Origin: Bacteroidia bacterium
GTDB taxonomy: Bacteria; Bacteroidota; Bacteroidia; AKYH767-A; OLB10
Direction of reading: 5' to 3'
DNA length: 64,000 nt
Assembly (NCBI GenBank): GCA_016788065.1
Contig: JAEUTI010000042.1
Span: 1-64,000 of the forward strand
Shown: positions 16,784-26,999 of the stretch, one piece after another
Layout: the number at the start of each line of letters is the position of its first letter
Position numbering within the stretch: position 1 is the stretch's first letter
Notes under the pieces: generated by a model
What the model was told of the DNA's origin: nothing
Seen by the model: only the letters and a program-made list of their open reading frames with translations
Database searches by the model: none
Position numbers and translations under genes: made by a program

Positions 16784-17740
16784 TTAGTCCACCGGCAAAA
16801 TTACTTTAAAAATGGTTCCATTCGGCAAGTTATCCAGAACTTCGATTGTACCATGATGAAAATCAACAATGTGTTTAACTATAAAAAGTCCGAGTCCGGT
16901 ACCTTTGGTGTTTCGGGTATCTTCATTACCTACGCGATAAAACTTCTCAAATATTTTAGTTTTTTCCGTGTCTGCAATACCAATTCCATGATCAGCAACC
17001 TCAATGATTAAATGGTTCTTTACCTGCTTCAGCGAAATTGATATTGATGATTTATCATGGGTATACTTTTCAGCATTTTCAAGCAGATTCAAAATTAAGG
17101 AGGAAATTGCCAAAGCATCTCCCTTCATGTACAAATTATCTTCCAGATCGAGTTCTATATTTTTAAGTTCAGCACCGGGAATAATTCTGCTTTGAATTGT
17201 AGATGAAATGCAATCCGTAACATTAAATTCTTCCACATGCATTTGAAAGCTGTGGCTTTCTATTCGCGCAGCTAATAAGGCGTTTTCTATCAGATTGTGG
17301 ATCCGTTCAGTTTCATTTAACGCCTTGGCAATAATAGATGTTCGCTGTTCTTTTTCCAACTCTCTTTTTTGAAGTGTTTGAAGATTTAGTTTAACAGCAG
17401 CGAGTGGCGATTTAAACTCATGCGTAATCGATAAGAGGAAGTTCTTTTGCTGACGGGCTAAAGCGAATTCCTTGTTAAAGGACCTGCGAGTAATGTAAAT
17501 TCCGATCAATAAAATTGCCAGAAACACCAGCCCCTCTCCAACAACCATTGCCGTTCGCTGATTCAGCTCTTTTGAGAAAAAATCAACTTCATGGGCTGGC
17601 ATTTGATCCTTTTGCAACTCATACAATTCGGTCTTTTGTTCAACAACTTCATTGTTTAACTCAAGCAGTAAATATGCCCACCACGAAAATTGAAGCAACA
17701 CATAGATCACAAGCAAATAAAACAATACCAGGGGTCTCAT
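16784..17740 (-). CDS. Sensor histidine kinase (two-membrane-segment, HAMP-less)
   Basis: A 318-residue kinase. Membrane segments at about 5-27 and 66-83 flank a short 38-residue extracytoplasmic loop. HisKA has H107 in FLLSITHEFKSPLAAVK. The ATPase domain shows the N box LILNLLENAEKY, G1 VADHGIGI, the F box IFEKFYRVG and G2 GTGLGLFIV. There is no HAMP and no adjacent response regulator, so its partner is elsewhere. The sensor loop is too small for a known ligand domain. It precedes gpmI by 10 bp. Confidence 0.9.
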   Translation of the reverse strand: MRPLVLFYLLVIYVLLQFSWWAYLLLELNNEVVEQKTELYELQKDQMPAHEVDFFSKELNQRTAMVVGEGLVFLAILLIGIYITRRSFNKEFALARQQKNFLLSITHEFKSPLAAVKLNLQTLQKRELEKEQRTSIIAKALNETERIHNLIENALLAARIESHSFQMHVEEFNVTDCISSTIQSRIIPGAELKNIELDLEDNLYMKGDALAISSLILNLLENAEKYTHDKSSISISLKQVKNHLIIEVADHGIGIADTEKTKIFEKFYRVGNEDTRNTKGTGLGLFIVKHIVDFHHGTIEVLDNLPNGTIFKVILPVD

Positions 17741-17856
17741 AAGGAAGAGCGTTTTTCAGTAAGGGATTAAAGTACAAATATAACTACTCCCGCTTCAATT
17801 TTTCAGATAGCCATAAATTTAATTGTGATTTTGACATACTCCTCACAAATCTGTCT

Positions 17857-17891
17857 AAAAAAAGGAAAACCGCAGAGGGAGCCCTGCAGTT
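17857..17891 (-). terminator. Terminator after the giant PKD gene
   Basis: Reverse-strand stem AACTGCAGGG / CCTCTGCGGTT with one G-T pair, followed by a T-rich run (forward A-run 17857-17863). It lies about 55 bp after the stop codon. Confidence 0.75.
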
Positions 17892-17944
17892 AACCTTCAT
17901 TAATGGAATTAAATAAAAGGAGCTTCTTTATATAGTGATTTGCA

Positions 17945-20900
17945 CTATTCGTCTAATGTTGTTTGTGTTTCATTACCATCCACGGTCTTCACCGGATCCC
18001 ATTGACCAAAAGAATTCTCTTGTTCAATTATATAGTAATCAACACCGGTATCCCAATTGGTATATTTAGTCCACCATAGTTTGGTTTTTTCATTCTGCCA
18101 GTCAGATTTCAATAAAATAGACGAACTGTTATTGCTTAACGCTCCGGCAATTTCACAATCGCTGACCACATCAATGCGGTAATAATATTCCTGCTGATGC
18201 ACATCGGTATCATAGTCGATATAGCTTAACGCTGATGCAGGCAGATTTGCAATTTCAACAAAACTGATATTGTCTGCTGAGCGAAGTACATTGTACTGCA
18301 ACACTCTGTTAGGAGCAAGCACAGGTGGCAACCACTCAGTCAATACATCTTTGTCATTTATTACTGTTGAACGAACAACTTCCACTTTTTGATCCGCTAA
18401 AGGATTTGCCGGAACAGCAACTGAAGTATCACTTAATGAAATATAAGCATTTCCACAAAGTGATGTCGCTGTAATACGATAAGAATATTCATCGGGACAA
18501 TAGAATCCCTGATCAAGATAACTAGTTGTGTTTGGAGGAACTGTAGCTACAAGTTGCGATGTTCCATCAGCCAGGTTCACCCTGTTGACTTCATAAGATG
18601 AAACATTACACCCAAAATATTTAGTCCAGGTAACTCTGATATCATCATTCTGTGGCACAGCAGTAACATTCATTGTTGTGTGAGGAATAGAAGCTGTCAA
18701 TGGCAATGCATATTCACACTGGTCGAGTGTTTGCAACTTATAGGTGTATACATTTTGCAAAGTGGCTAGCCCTTGATCAACATAAGTTGAAGTTACAGAC
18801 ATCGATGAGTTATTCGGTGTATTATCGCGATAAATCTGATCATAAACACCGGTTACATTGTTCAAACGATACAGTATGTATGCTCCAAGATCAAGTGCCG
18901 AACTGTTTTGCCAGGTAATCTCAACAGACGTGTTGTTTACAACAGAAACACTAAGAATTGGAGTAGCACCCGGAGGTAATGTATCATAAACCTGAATGTA
19001 ATTAGGCTGATCCATGGTATCGGAACATCCGAACTGATTGGTTACAATTAAGCTGGCATTGTAAAACCCTGGCGCCAGAATTGGAACCGCAGGATTTTGA
19101 GTTGTATAAGATGTACCAGCTATATTCCAGTTATATGTTAATCCGGTGGTAGGTGTCGATTGACTCATAAACTGGAAGGTAGTACCGGAACACGAAGCTG
19201 TTTGATTTACTGTGAATGCAGCTGTTGGAACAGGATTCACCTGAACCGGAGTTGCAAAGAAGAAAGTATCGGCACAACCTGCTGTTGTTGAAGCAATCAG
19301 ATATGGGAAATAGGTTCCTGCAACAGGGTAGTTGTGAACTATCTGACTTAAACCTGAAGTAGTTCCATCTCCGAAATTCCAGATAATAGTATCTGCTAAC
19401 AAAGAAGTGCTGTTGAAAGTAATTGCATGTGGAGCACATCCATCCGGATCAATGCTGGCGGCTTGTGCTATCGGAGTCAGATTAGCTGTTACACTTGCTG
19501 TTGCTGTATCTGAACATCCTTCACTATTCGTAACAGTTAAAACCACTCCGAATGTACCACCTACAGTGTAGGTATAAGAAGGATCTTTAACTGAGCTCCC
19601 TGCTCCTGTTCCAAAATCCCAGTTAAACGCAGGACCAACCAAACCGGTTGAAAGGTTTGTAAAGTTGATGGTCAAAGGAGTACAACCTGTAACGGATACA
19701 GGACCGAAGTTTGCAACCGGTTGTGCTTTAATATGTATTGGATAATTGAAGACAATGGTATCTGCACAATTTCCAGCACCGGTAACAATCAGGGAAACAA
19801 TATAATTTCCTGCAGTGGTGTAAGTATGTGAAGGAGCCTGCAAAGTTGAGGTAGTTCCATCTCCAAAATTCCATAAATAACCTGTTCCATTCAATGAATT
19901 GTTTACAAACGTTACAGTATGTGGTGCGCAGCCTACTGTATCAATTGTAGAAGCAATTGCTACCGGCTGATCAAATGCAGTAACTGTGGCAATTGCAGTA
20001 TCTGCACATCCCGCATTGTTGGTAACAATGAAAGAAACCGGATAAGTGCCTCCTGTGGTATAGGATGCTGATGCATTTGCAGACGCTGATGTTTGTCCGT
20101 TACCAAAATCCCAGGTATAAACCGGCGAATTTAATAATGTAGAAGTGCTTGTGAAATTAATATTCAACGGTGTACAACCGCTCAAACCGGTATGAGTGAA
20201 AGATGCAACCGGTGTTTGATTTACCATAACCTGATTAGGGAATACAAATGTATCGGAACATCCGAACTGATTCATTGCAACCAAAGTAACGGTATAATTT
20301 CCACCTGCAGTATAGGTATGAGAAGGTGATGCTGCCGCAGATGTCGTGTTATCACCAAAGAACCAGGTATAAGAACCGGCACCCGTTGATATATTTGTGA
20401 ATGATGTTATCAGGGGACTGCAACCTGTTGTATTGGTCATTGTTGCCTGAGCCACAGGAAGTGGATCAACCACTATTGTTGCACTTGCGGTATCGGAACA
20501 ACCTTCATCATTGGTTACTACCAATTGAACGGTGTACGTTCCGGCAGCGGTAAAGGTAGCTACAGGATTTTGTTGAGATGAACTTTGTCCATTCCCAAAA
20601 GCCCATGCATATTGCGCTCCAACCAAACCTGTCGACATATCACTGAAATTAACTGTCAATGGCATACAACCTGCTGTTACATTCGATGTAAATGCAGCAG
20701 AAGGTGTGGCTTTTACATGAATTTGAGGAGCAATTATAAGTGTATCCTTACATCCTCCTGCACCTGTTGCAATTAATGTTACGGTGTAATCACCTGCAAC
20801 TGTATAAGTGTGTGATGGATTAGCATTGGTGCTGGTTGATCCATCGCCAAAATTCCAACTGTAAGATGTTGCGTTGAGCGAATTATTGGCAAATGTAACT

Positions 20901-23900
20901 GCGTATGGAGCACAACCATTGGTTCCACTAACAGTTGCTATTGCATCAGGAGTCTGATGAACAGTAACAGGTTTTGAAAGTGTATCTGAACAACCATTGC
21001 TGTTGGTTACTATAAGCGTAGGCTGATAAACTCCAGCATTGACATACAAAACTGTATCACCAGTGCCTGTGGTAGTTTGTCCGTTGCCAAAATCCCATAG
21101 ATAAGTCGGACTTTGCTGTTGTTGCGAAGCATTGTTGAACACAACAGTCAATGGAGAACATCCCGATGATGGAGTCCTGCTGAAGTTGGCTATCGGAGAC
21201 TGATTGATATGAATACTATTTGGGAAAACTAAAGTATCTGCACAATTATTTGCGTTAGTAGCAATTAAAGTTACTGTATAAATTCCGGCAGTGGTATAGG
21301 TGTGTGAAGGATTAACACCTGTTGATCCAGACCCATCACCGAAATCCCAGGTATAAGAAGTAGCTCCGGTGGATGAATTTGTAAATACTGCATTGAATGG
21401 TGTACACCCAACTGTATCATTTACGGTAGCAGATGCGATAGCAACACCATAAACGGTTACATTTTTTACAATTGTATCGCTGCATCCACCTGTGTTCGTT
21501 ACAATCAATTGTACCGGATAAGTTCCCGGATTTGTAAATGTAATAGATGGATTCTGAGAAGTGCTTGATTGTCCATTACCAAAATCCCAGGCATAAGTAG
21601 CAGACACAAGAGAAGAGGAGGTATTATTAAACGCCACATTTACAGGGGCACAACCGGACGAGGGAGTTCTTGAGAAATTCGCTACAGGAATCTGATAAAC
21701 ACTTATTGGAAGTGGCAAAGTAACGGTATCAGAGCAGCCTGCACCTGATGTAGCTATCATGCTAACAGTATAAACTCCAGGTGTAGTATATGTATACACA
21801 GGATTCGAAAGGGTTGAAGTTCCTCCATCCCCAAAATTCCAGCTATATGTAGATGCACCTACAGAATTGTTGGTAAAGTTTACAGTTACCGGCGAGCACC
21901 CTTGAGCAGCACCTAATGATGCAGCTGCTACTGGTGTCTCATGTATGGTAACAGGTTTGGTTACTGTATCTGAACAGCCGGCATCATTTGTTACAACAAG
22001 CATAACCTGATAGTTGCCGGCGGTAGTGTAATTAAATGTTGGCGAAGCTAATGAACTGGTTTGACCATTTCCAAAATTCCAGGCATAAACAGGGTTATTT
22101 AACTGGTTAGAAGTATTGGTAAATGTCACCAAAACAGGTGTGCAACCATTAACCGGCGTTCTGCTGAAATTAGCATTCGGAGTCTGATTAACAACAATTG
22201 GATTACTAAATAATAAAGTATCTATACAACCATTGGCATTTGATGCAATAAGCATAACCTGATAACTACCGGCAGCGGTATATGTATGATTAGGATTTGC
22301 TGCAGTCGAAGATGTTCCGTCTCCAAAATCCCAGGTATAGGTGGTAGCATTCAGCGAACTATTCGTAAAGGTAACTGCCAGAGGAGAACATCCCGACATC
22401 ACTGAGGCACTGGCGATCGCATCTGGTTTTGGGTAAACAATAACCGGCTTAACCACTGTATCATTACATCCACCATCATTAGTAACAATTAAAGTAACGT
22501 TAAAGGTTCCTGATGAATTAAAAGTGTGAGTAGGTGTTGAAACTGCACTTGTCCCACCATCCCCAAAACTCCAGTTGTATTGTGGATTATTCAGCAAAGT
22601 GGATGTACTGTTAAACAAAACAGTCAATGGTTCACAGCCATTATTCTGAGACCGGGAGAAGTTTGCATTTGGCGTTTGATTAACAGTAATTGGTGTCGCA
22701 AAAACCAAAGTATCTGTACATCCTGTTGCGCTGGTAACTACTAAAGTTACTGTATAAGAACCACCGGATGTATAGGTATGCGATGGAGTTTGACTTGTCG
22801 ATGTATTTCCATCACCAAAATCCCACAAATAGGATACAGCATCTGTCGAAGATTCCGAGAAATTCACTGTTAAAGGCGAACAACCAACTGTAATGTCTGG
22901 TTGTGCAATAGCAACAGGTGATGGAGCTACAACTATCGTTGCTGATGCTGTATCCGTGCAACCGCCAAGATTTGTAACAATCATCTGCACCGTGTAGGTA
23001 CCATGATTATTAAATGTGTAAGAAGGATCTTGCAATGCACTGGTGGCTCCTGTTCCAAAACTCCAGTTAAATACCGGATTATCAAGTGGCGTTGATTGAT
23101 TAGCGAAATTAACAGTCAGAGGCGAACAACCATTTGAAACATTTGGTGTGAAAGCTGCATTCGGCGTTGAATAAACCACCACACTCGAATTTAAATAAAA
23201 TGTATCAGTACAGCCAAACGATGTAATAGCAACAATGTATGGCTGATAAACTCCCGGAGTTGTATAGGTGTAAGTAGGATTTGAAACAGTTGACGAATCC
23301 CCGTTTCCAAAATACCAGATGTTAGAAACTGCACCAGTAGAGTTATTAACGAATGAAGTGGTTAATGGATTACAACCATTTTTAATAGTAACCGAACCTG
23401 ATGCAACCGGATCAGGGTGTACAACAACAGGATTCGGACTTGAATAAAATGAAGAACAACCAACACTATCGGTGGTAATCAATGTTACTGTAAAGCTACC
23501 TGTGGTGACATAAGTGTGGGTCGGATTTTGAAGTGTAGAAGTGAATCCATCACCAAAATTCCAGAACCAGTTAGAAGCATTTATTGACTGATCAACAAAC
23601 TGCGCAATTGTTTGAAGACAAGTTGACTGGGAGGTAATGGTATAATTAGACAAGGTTCCTGGTACAAGAATATAATCCGGACGGACCAATGTATCGGAAC
23701 AACCAGCTGCAGATGTTGATATCAATGTTACGGTGTATGTTCCCGGAACATTGTAAATGTGCGATGGATTCTGATTTGTTGACGAAGTTCCATCGCCAAA
23801 ATCCCAGAACCATGATGTTGCTCCGGTAGATTGGTTAACAAAATTCACCAATGATGGTGCACAAACAGCCACGGTTGGTGACATGAAATTTGATACCGGT

Positions 23901-26900
23901 GCTAACACATCAATAAATCCTGGCTTCACCGTTGTAGTAGTACAACCTGATGCCAACACACAAGTTAAAGTAACTGTATATGATCCGGCAACAGTATATA
24001 AGTGAGTTGGGTTCTGTAATGTAGATGTAGTTCCATCTCCGAAATCCCATAAATAGGAAGTCGCCGGAGTTGCAGATGTGAAGTTGACATTAAAAGGTCG
24101 GCAACCTGTACTATCATTCACACCTATCTGTGGCAATACAACAGAAACAGGGGTTTTAGTTCTGGTTCCGGTGCAACCGTTTGCATCGGTGATTGTAAGA
24201 CTCACATCTGTAACAGGTGCAGTCACATAAGTATGAACGGGATTTTGCAATGTAGATGTGGTACCATCTCCAAAATCCCATAACCAGGATACAGGTGATG
24301 TACTTTGATCAGTAAAACTTACATTGACCGGTAAACATCCTGATGCAGGAGTGAAAGTAAAATTGGCAACAGCAAGATTTACGGTAATGTAATTTGGCAC
24401 TGTCACAGTTCGGGTACAACCATTACCGGTTGCTTGCAATGTAACGGAAAAAGTTCCCGGATTAATATAAGTGTTTGATGGATTCGTTGCGACAGAAGTG
24501 TTCGTGTTTCCGAAATTCCAGAAATAGCTTGTTGCACCTGTGGATGTATTTGTAAAAGGAACCACAAAAGGTGAACAACCGGTTGTATTTTGATTAACCG
24601 TAAATGAAGGTACAGGGTTCGAAATTAACACCGGACTTAAGGTGTAATTATTCACACAACCTGCTGTATCAGTCAAGGTTGCTGTAACTGTAAAACTTCC
24701 GGATGTATTATAAATATGCGAAGGTTGAAATGCTGTTGATGTGTTTCCATCACCAAAATTCCAGCTTGCAGATACAAATGCCGATGGAGGATTAAGCGTA
24801 AAATTAAGTGTATCACCCTGACAGGCATCAGCGTCAGATACTGCCAGTGGGGAAACGTGTCCAACTGTTACAGATGTTGATAATGAAACCAGACAGCCAT
24901 TAACAGATACGAGTTGCAAAGAAATATTATAGGTCCCTGGCTGTGTATAAGTATGCGATGGATTTGCCAAAGTTGATGTGGTGCCATCACCGAAATCCCA
25001 TAAATAAGTGGCTACATTTACAGTGCCATTATTAAATTGAACTGTGTATGGTCCACATGGGGTTACTACTACCGATGTAATTGGAGAAACCAGGAATGGT
25101 AATACTTCGATAATCGCATACGGATTAAATGTTTGAGAACATCCTCCGGCCATGGTTGTGGTTAATGTAACAGTGTAAACACCGGGCACAAGATAACTAT
25201 GGGAAGGATTTTTTATGGTCGATGAATCCCCATCTCCGAAATGCCAAATCCAGGTACTACTTCCCAAAGTAGGGTCAGTAAAACTAACTGCACCGGGAGG
25301 TGTACAAACCAGAATTGTATCAGGAACTGTATACGGAACAGTTCCACTGTAAACTTTAACATAATTTGTCTTTACAAGAGTGTCTTTACAACCATTAGTA
25401 GATGTAATAATTTGTGTAATATTATAATTACCAACATTTGGATAAACGTGATTTACAACCAATCCCGTACCCGTAGTTCCATCACCAAAATCCCAAAAAG
25501 ATCCGGCTGCACCAGGTGTGGTGGAGGTAAATGTAACTGACAAAGGCGCACATCCTGACCGGGGTGTTGCACCAAAAGAAGCAGTTATACCATTCACTGT
25601 TACAGCTGCAGGAATACTCACGCTATCGGAACAACCATTGGTAGATGTTGCTATCATGCTAACTGCATAAGAACCGGTAGTGCTATAAATATTTACAGGA
25701 TTAAATGCTGTTGATGTATTACCATTTCCAAATGTCCATGAATAAGTTGCAGCCCCTGTTGAGGTATTTGTGAATTGTGCGGAATGAGGTCTGCAGCCGG
25801 TTGGATTGTTTACTGTAAAGGATGCATTTGGGTAGGCATCAACTGAAATGTATCCCGGCAAGGTTACTGATCCATTACACCCTGATACAGTCGTAACAGT
25901 TAAAGTGATATCGTATAAGCCCGGATTCGCATAGGTATGAGAAAAACTTTGCTGTGTGGAAGTTGTGCCATCACCTAAATCCCATGACCATGTTAGCGCT
26001 CCCGGAACAGTACAAGTAAAGGTGGTGCTCAAAGGTGAACATCCTGCCTGATTAGTTACTGTGAAAGAAGGCACTAATGATGGTCCAATATTAATATACG
26101 CAGGTTTAACAAGTGTATCGGTACAACCATTTGCATTGGTAACAATCAATGTTACATCATATGATCCCATTGCACCATATACATAAGAAGGATTTTGAGC
26201 TGTTGATGTTACACCATTTCCAAAATCCCAAAACCAGGAGGTTGCTCCCGGTGTTGTTGCAAGAAAATTAAAATTTGTTCCTGTATTACAAGAAGACTGC
26301 TGATTAACAGTAAAAGATGCTGGAGGATTCGGTACAATTGTTATGTATGCTGGTTTAATTTCAATCTTTGAACAATTAAAAGCATTTCGTGCAATCAATT
26401 TAACGGTGTAAGTTCCTACGGATGAGTAGCTGTGAACAGGATCTGAAAGAGTTGAAAAGTTACCATCACCAAAATCCCAGATATAAGAAGTCGCATTTGA
26501 TGATAGATTGGAGAAAGCAATAACATTATTCCCCTGACATCCGATTAATGGATTTGCAACAAAATCAACTGTAGGATCATCTACAACAGTAATGTAATTG
26601 GTTGCAACTAAAGTATCCGCATCTCCGGTCAATGGATTAATAGCAACCAAAGTTACTGTATACTGACCAGGTGTCAGGTAAACCGTAGTCGGATCCTGCA
26701 AGGTAGATGTATTACCATTGCCAAATGACCAAACATAACTGCTTGCCTGAGTCGACATATTAATAAAATCGACAGATAATGGCGCACACCCTGTGATAAC
26801 ATTGGATGTGAATGATGCACTTGGAACCTGAGCATTTGCCCGCCCCGGCATCAATTGCAACAAGGCAAAAATTCCGGTTACTATAACCAGAAATTTAAGT

Positions 26901-26929
26901 GCCTTAATTTTTTGTTCAGATAAGTTCAT
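17945..26929 (-). CDS. Giant secreted PKD-repeat protein
   Basis: A 2994-residue secreted protein. A signal peptide (hydrophobic 13-32, RANAQ) is followed by about 32 tandem PKD domains of about 82 residues, each with the W-x-FGDG or W-x-FGNG core and a closing TVTLI pattern. I counted them from the translation. Most domains carry two Cys (GCSPL near the start, GCSDT near the end), which suggests one disulfide per domain. From about residue 2655 several Fn3-like modules follow (VSVVNNTSVEITWQ, DIRVTWTKYFG, DVLTEWLPP). The protein stops at TQTTLDE with no T9SS sorting domain. A role in adhesion, surface attachment or gliding is likely from domain type only. It is preceded by a small Fn3-like protein (27000-27587). 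Confidence 0.92.
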   Translation of the reverse strand: MNLSEQKIKALKFLVIVTGIFALLQLMPGRANAQVPSASFTSNVITGCAPLSVDFINMSTQASSYVWSFGNGNTSTLQDPTTVYLTPGQYTVTLVAINPLTGDADTLVATNYITVVDDPTVDFVANPLIGCQGNNVIAFSNLSSNATSYIWDFGDGNFSTLSDPVHSYSSVGTYTVKLIARNAFNCSKIEIKPAYITIVPNPPASFTVNQQSSCNTGTNFNFLATTPGATSWFWDFGNGVTSTAQNPSYVYGAMGSYDVTLIVTNANGCTDTLVKPAYINIGPSLVPSFTVTNQAGCSPLSTTFTCTVPGALTWSWDLGDGTTSTQQSFSHTYANPGLYDITLTVTTVSGCNGSVTLPGYISVDAYPNASFTVNNPTGCRPHSAQFTNTSTGAATYSWTFGNGNTSTAFNPVNIYSTTGSYAVSMIATSTNGCSDSVSIPAAVTVNGITASFGATPRSGCAPLSVTFTSTTPGAAGSFWDFGDGTTGTGLVVNHVYPNVGNYNITQIITSTNGCKDTLVKTNYVKVYSGTVPYTVPDTILVCTPPGAVSFTDPTLGSSTWIWHFGDGDSSTIKNPSHSYLVPGVYTVTLTTTMAGGCSQTFNPYAIIEVLPFLVSPITSVVVTPCGPYTVQFNNGTVNVATYLWDFGDGTTSTLANPSHTYTQPGTYNISLQLVSVNGCLVSLSTSVTVGHVSPLAVSDADACQGDTLNFTLNPPSAFVSASWNFGDGNTSTAFQPSHIYNTSGSFTVTATLTDTAGCVNNYTLSPVLISNPVPSFTVNQNTTGCSPFVVPFTNTSTGATSYFWNFGNTNTSVATNPSNTYINPGTFSVTLQATGNGCTRTVTVPNYITVNLAVANFTFTPASGCLPVNVSFTDQSTSPVSWLWDFGDGTTSTLQNPVHTYVTAPVTDVSLTITDANGCTGTRTKTPVSVVLPQIGVNDSTGCRPFNVNFTSATPATSYLWDFGDGTTSTLQNPTHLYTVAGSYTVTLTCVLASGCTTTTVKPGFIDVLAPVSNFMSPTVAVCAPSLVNFVNQSTGATSWFWDFGDGTSSTNQNPSHIYNVPGTYTVTLISTSAAGCSDTLVRPDYILVPGTLSNYTITSQSTCLQTIAQFVDQSINASNWFWNFGDGFTSTLQNPTHTYVTTGSFTVTLITTDSVGCSSFYSSPNPVVVHPDPVASGSVTIKNGCNPLTTSFVNNSTGAVSNIWYFGNGDSSTVSNPTYTYTTPGVYQPYIVAITSFGCTDTFYLNSSVVVYSTPNAAFTPNVSNGCSPLTVNFANQSTPLDNPVFNWSFGTGATSALQDPSYTFNNHGTYTVQMIVTNLGGCTDTASATIVVAPSPVAIAQPDITVGCSPLTVNFSESSTDAVSYLWDFGDGNTSTSQTPSHTYTSGGSYTVTLVVTSATGCTDTLVFATPITVNQTPNANFSRSQNNGCEPLTVLFNSTSTLLNNPQYNWSFGDGGTSAVSTPTHTFNSSGTFNVTLIVTNDGGCNDTVVKPVIVYPKPDAIASASVMSGCSPLAVTFTNSSLNATTYTWDFGDGTSSTAANPNHTYTAAGSYQVMLIASNANGCIDTLLFSNPIVVNQTPNANFSRTPVNGCTPVLVTFTNTSNQLNNPVYAWNFGNGQTSSLASPTFNYTTAGNYQVMLVVTNDAGCSDTVTKPVTIHETPVAAASLGAAQGCSPVTVNFTNNSVGASTYSWNFGDGGTSTLSNPVYTYTTPGVYTVSMIATSGAGCSDTVTLPLPISVYQIPVANFSRTPSSGCAPVNVAFNNTSSSLVSATYAWDFGNGQSSTSQNPSITFTNPGTYPVQLIVTNTGGCSDTIVKNVTVYGVAIASATVNDTVGCTPFNAVFTNSSTGATSYTWDFGDGSGSTGVNPSHTYTTAGIYTVTLIATNANNCADTLVFPNSIHINQSPIANFSRTPSSGCSPLTVVFNNASQQQQSPTYLWDFGNGQTTTGTGDTVLYVNAGVYQPTLIVTNSNGCSDTLSKPVTVHQTPDAIATVSGTNGCAPYAVTFANNSLNATSYSWNFGDGSTSTNANPSHTYTVAGDYTVTLIATGAGGCKDTLIIAPQIHVKATPSAAFTSNVTAGCMPLTVNFSDMSTGLVGAQYAWAFGNGQSSSQQNPVATFTAAGTYTVQLVVTNDEGCSDTASATIVVDPLPVAQATMTNTTGCSPLITSFTNISTGAGSYTWFFGDNTTSAAASPSHTYTAGGNYTVTLVAMNQFGCSDTFVFPNQVMVNQTPVASFTHTGLSGCTPLNINFTSTSTLLNSPVYTWDFGNGQTSASANASASYTTGGTYPVSFIVTNNAGCADTAIATVTAFDQPVAIASTIDTVGCAPHTVTFVNNSLNGTGYLWNFGDGTTSTLQAPSHTYTTAGNYIVSLIVTGAGNCADTIVFNYPIHIKAQPVANFGPVSVTGCTPLTINFTNLSTGLVGPAFNWDFGTGAGSSVKDPSYTYTVGGTFGVVLTVTNSEGCSDTATASVTANLTPIAQAASIDPDGCAPHAITFNSTSLLADTIIWNFGDGTTSGLSQIVHNYPVAGTYFPYLIASTTAGCADTFFFATPVQVNPVPTAAFTVNQTASCSGTTFQFMSQSTPTTGLTYNWNIAGTSYTTQNPAVPILAPGFYNASLIVTNQFGCSDTMDQPNYIQVYDTLPPGATPILSVSVVNNTSVEITWQNSSALDLGAYILYRLNNVTGVYDQIYRDNTPNNSSMSVTSTYVDQGLATLQNVYTYKLQTLDQCEYALPLTASIPHTTMNVTAVPQNDDIRVTWTKYFGCNVSSYEVNRVNLADGTSQLVATVPPNTTSYLDQGFYCPDEYSYRITATSLCGNAYISLSDTSVAVPANPLADQKVEVVRSTVINDKDVLTEWLPPVLAPNRVLQYNVLRSADNISFVEIANLPASALSYIDYDTDVHQQEYYYRIDVVSDCEIAGALSNNSSSILLKSDWQNEKTKLWWTKYTNWDTGVDYYIIEQENSFGQWDPVKTVDGNETQTTLDE
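19230..23180 (-). repeat. Two-domain super-repeat inside the PKD gene (eight A/B pairs)
   Basis: Domains 16 to 31 alternate between type A (PNANFSRTPxxGCxP, a longer LxxPxYxW loop, FGNGQ) and type B (AIASxxxxxGCSPxxVTFTN, NATSYxWDFGDG, HTYTxAGxYTVTLIA, CxDTLVF). The period is therefore about 164 residues (about 490 bp). Domains 1-15 do not alternate. This suggests later expansion by duplication of a domain pair. Confidence 0.8.
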
Positions 26930-26951
26930 ACGCTCCCTTTTAAAACTTATT

Positions 26952-26990
26952 AAAAAAAATAAGAACTGCCCATTCCATTACAGGCAGTTC
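26952..26990 (-). terminator. Hairpin between the small Fn3-like gene and the giant gene
   Basis: Perfect 8-bp stem GAACTGCC / GGCAGTTC (26963-26970, 26983-26990) followed on the reverse strand by TTATTTTTTTTAA. It would end or reduce read-through from the 27000-27587 gene into the giant gene 23 bp further on. Confidence 0.75.
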
Positions 26991-26999
26991 AATAACTTT

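Noticed and set aside
17945-26929. Frameshift or assembly artefact from near-identical repeats
   Set aside because: The frame is open throughout and domains differ from each other at the protein level; only long reads could exclude collapsed copies.
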